The translations under genes were made by a program, and so were the position numbers. DNA of 6,196 nucleotides from assembly GCA_045629065.1 (NCBI GenBank), contig JAZQQK010000027.1, positions 1-6,196 on the forward strand, written 5' to 3'. How positions within the stretch are numbered: position 1 is the first letter of the stretch; every line of letters starts with the position of its first letter. Source of the stretch: JAKSSM01 sp045629065. Lineage in GTDB: Bacteria > Bacillota > Clostridia > Peptostreptococcales > Anaerovoracaceae. Positions 5,387 through 6,196 of this stretch are shown here, piece after piece. The notes beneath the pieces were generated by a model. It made no database searches. It was not told the DNA's origin and saw only the letters and a program-made list of their open reading frames with translations.

Positions 5387-6196
5387 TTCTGTTCTTCGGA
5401 CTTTTCTTCCTTATTTTCATCATTCTTCAGCTTTGGAGCTAAATGATTAGGATCAGTTAAGAAGATATAGATCATTACGACCACTATCAAAAATAGTGCA
5501 ATCGTCTCGAGCCACTGGTTGTTTGAAAGAGTGATTGCTGCGACACCCATAATGCCTGATACACAATAAAGTGTGAGTGTGGCGCGCCTTTGACCATAGC
5601 CAAGTCTCATCAGCCTATGGTGGAGGTGACCCTTGTCTGGTGACATGATAGGTTTCTTATTTACTAGTCTTCTAAGGATAGCAAAGAAAGTATCGAAGAT
5701 TGGGAAACCCAATACTAGAACTGGAACGATAACCGCTACGATAGTCGCACCTTTAATAGGTCCGATTATTGAAATCGTAGCTAGCATGAATCCCAAATAG
5801 AGGGACCCACCATCGCCCATGAAAATCTTTGCTGGATAGAAGTTATATGGTAAAAAGCCGATTGCAGCACCGGAAAGTGCAAGCATAGAAGCTGCAACCA
5901 CATACATTCCGTGAGTAAATGCTACATAAGCAATTGCGAGGGATGCAATAGCGGATGTGCCTGCTGCCAAACCATCTAAGCCATCGACTAAGTTTACCGT
6001 GTTAGTGATACCGGCAATCCAAAGTACAGTTACAATAAAGCAAACCACTGAGCCGAAGTTGACATGGCCAGCTCCAAAAATGTTATTTATAAACGTAATT
6101 TGGAGTCCGGAGAAATACATTCCGATAGCGACTACGAGCTGAACTGCAAATTTCAATTTTGCTGGAAGCGTCTTTAAGTCATCAATTACACCTAAA
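5383..6196 (-). CDS. Polyprenyl-phosphate GlcNAc-1-phosphate transferase (WecA/TagO type), 5' end cut by window edge
   Basis: This membrane enzyme moves GlcNAc-1-phosphate (or a related sugar) from its UDP carrier onto undecaprenyl phosphate at the inner face of the membrane, the first step of teichoic acid or other surface-polymer synthesis. The frame is open to the right edge, so 270 C-terminal residues are visible and an N-terminal part of roughly 60-100 is missing; a TTG at 6156 is internal. Motifs in order are LGVIDDLKTLP with the Asp-Asp pair at residues 5-6, NTVNLVDGLDGLAAG (65-79), FMGDGGS (125-131) and the HLHH cytoplasmic motif (190-193) in SPDKGHLHHRLMRLGYG. These favour the WecA/TagO group over MraY. 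Several hydrophobic helices follow in the usual pattern, and the protein ends in a charged Lys/Glu-rich tail. No internal loss is seen. Its stop overlaps the next start as ATGA, which ties it to the GTPase-nuclease gene in one operon. Confidence 0.92.
   Translation of the reverse strand, partial: LGVIDDLKTLPAKLKFAVQLVVAIGMYFSGLQITFINNIFGAGHVNFGSVVCFIVTVLWIAGITNTVNLVDGLDGLAAGTSAIASLAIAYVAFTHGMYVVAASMLALSGAAIGFLPYNFYPAKIFMGDGGSLYLGFMLATISIIGPIKGATIVAVIVPVLVLGFPIFDTFFAILRRLVNKKPIMSPDKGHLHHRLMRLGYGQRRATLTLYCVSGIMGVAAITLSNNQWLETIALFLIVVVMIYIFLTDPNHLAPKLKNDENKEEKSEEQK

Noticed and set aside
6154..6156. TTG as the start of the sugar-phosphate transferase.
   Set aside because: The frame continues upstream to the window edge and encodes the conserved LGVIDDLKTLP motif, so the TTG is an internal leucine and the gene is simply cut.

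Overview
The window holds six genes, all on the minus strand, packed with gaps of 34 bases or fewer or with overlaps, so the DNA reads right to left. The gene set suggests a low-to-moderate GC Firmicute of the class Clostridia: a TetM-like GTPase with a C-terminal YacP/Rae1-type nuclease domain, a Clostridia-style copper ATPase with a GxxCSACS metal site, a WecA/TagO-type sugar-phosphate transferase, and MtnA. A family-level placement would be guesswork.

Right half, in transcription order: the C-terminal part of a polyprenyl-phosphate GlcNAc-1-phosphate transferase (5383-6196, cut by the window edge); a translational GTPase fused to a NYN nuclease (3632-5386, ATGA overlap); a 74-residue heavy-metal-associated (HMA) domain protein (3399-3623); and a copper-type P1B ATPase body (1697-3346). 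They look like one operon mixing envelope polymer initiation, ribosome surveillance and copper export. The left half is a second small unit: mtnA (574-1662), with its own strong extended -10 box almost touching its start codon, followed by a coupled EamA-type transporter (1-560, cut by the left edge).

The striking part is the middle. The GTPase keeps its G motifs, domains II and III and the nuclease, but lacks domains IV and V and most of the G' insert that relatives carry. The ATPase keeps its phosphorylation, CPC and hinge motifs, but the ATP-binding N domain is reduced to about 24 residues, and the M1-M2 loop is nearly absent. The HMA domain and the ATPase body lie in adjacent frames, as if one CopA gene were split by a +1 shift at a CCC-A sequence. 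All these losses are in frame, while the neighbouring genes look normal in length or in their visible parts. Either this lineage has trimmed its multidomain proteins in an unusual way, or these two loci are decaying, or the assembly is faulty. Comparison with relatives and read mapping would decide.

No RNA genes, CRISPR arrays, insertion sequences or clear hairpin terminators were seen, and no stretch over 300 bases lacks a gene.
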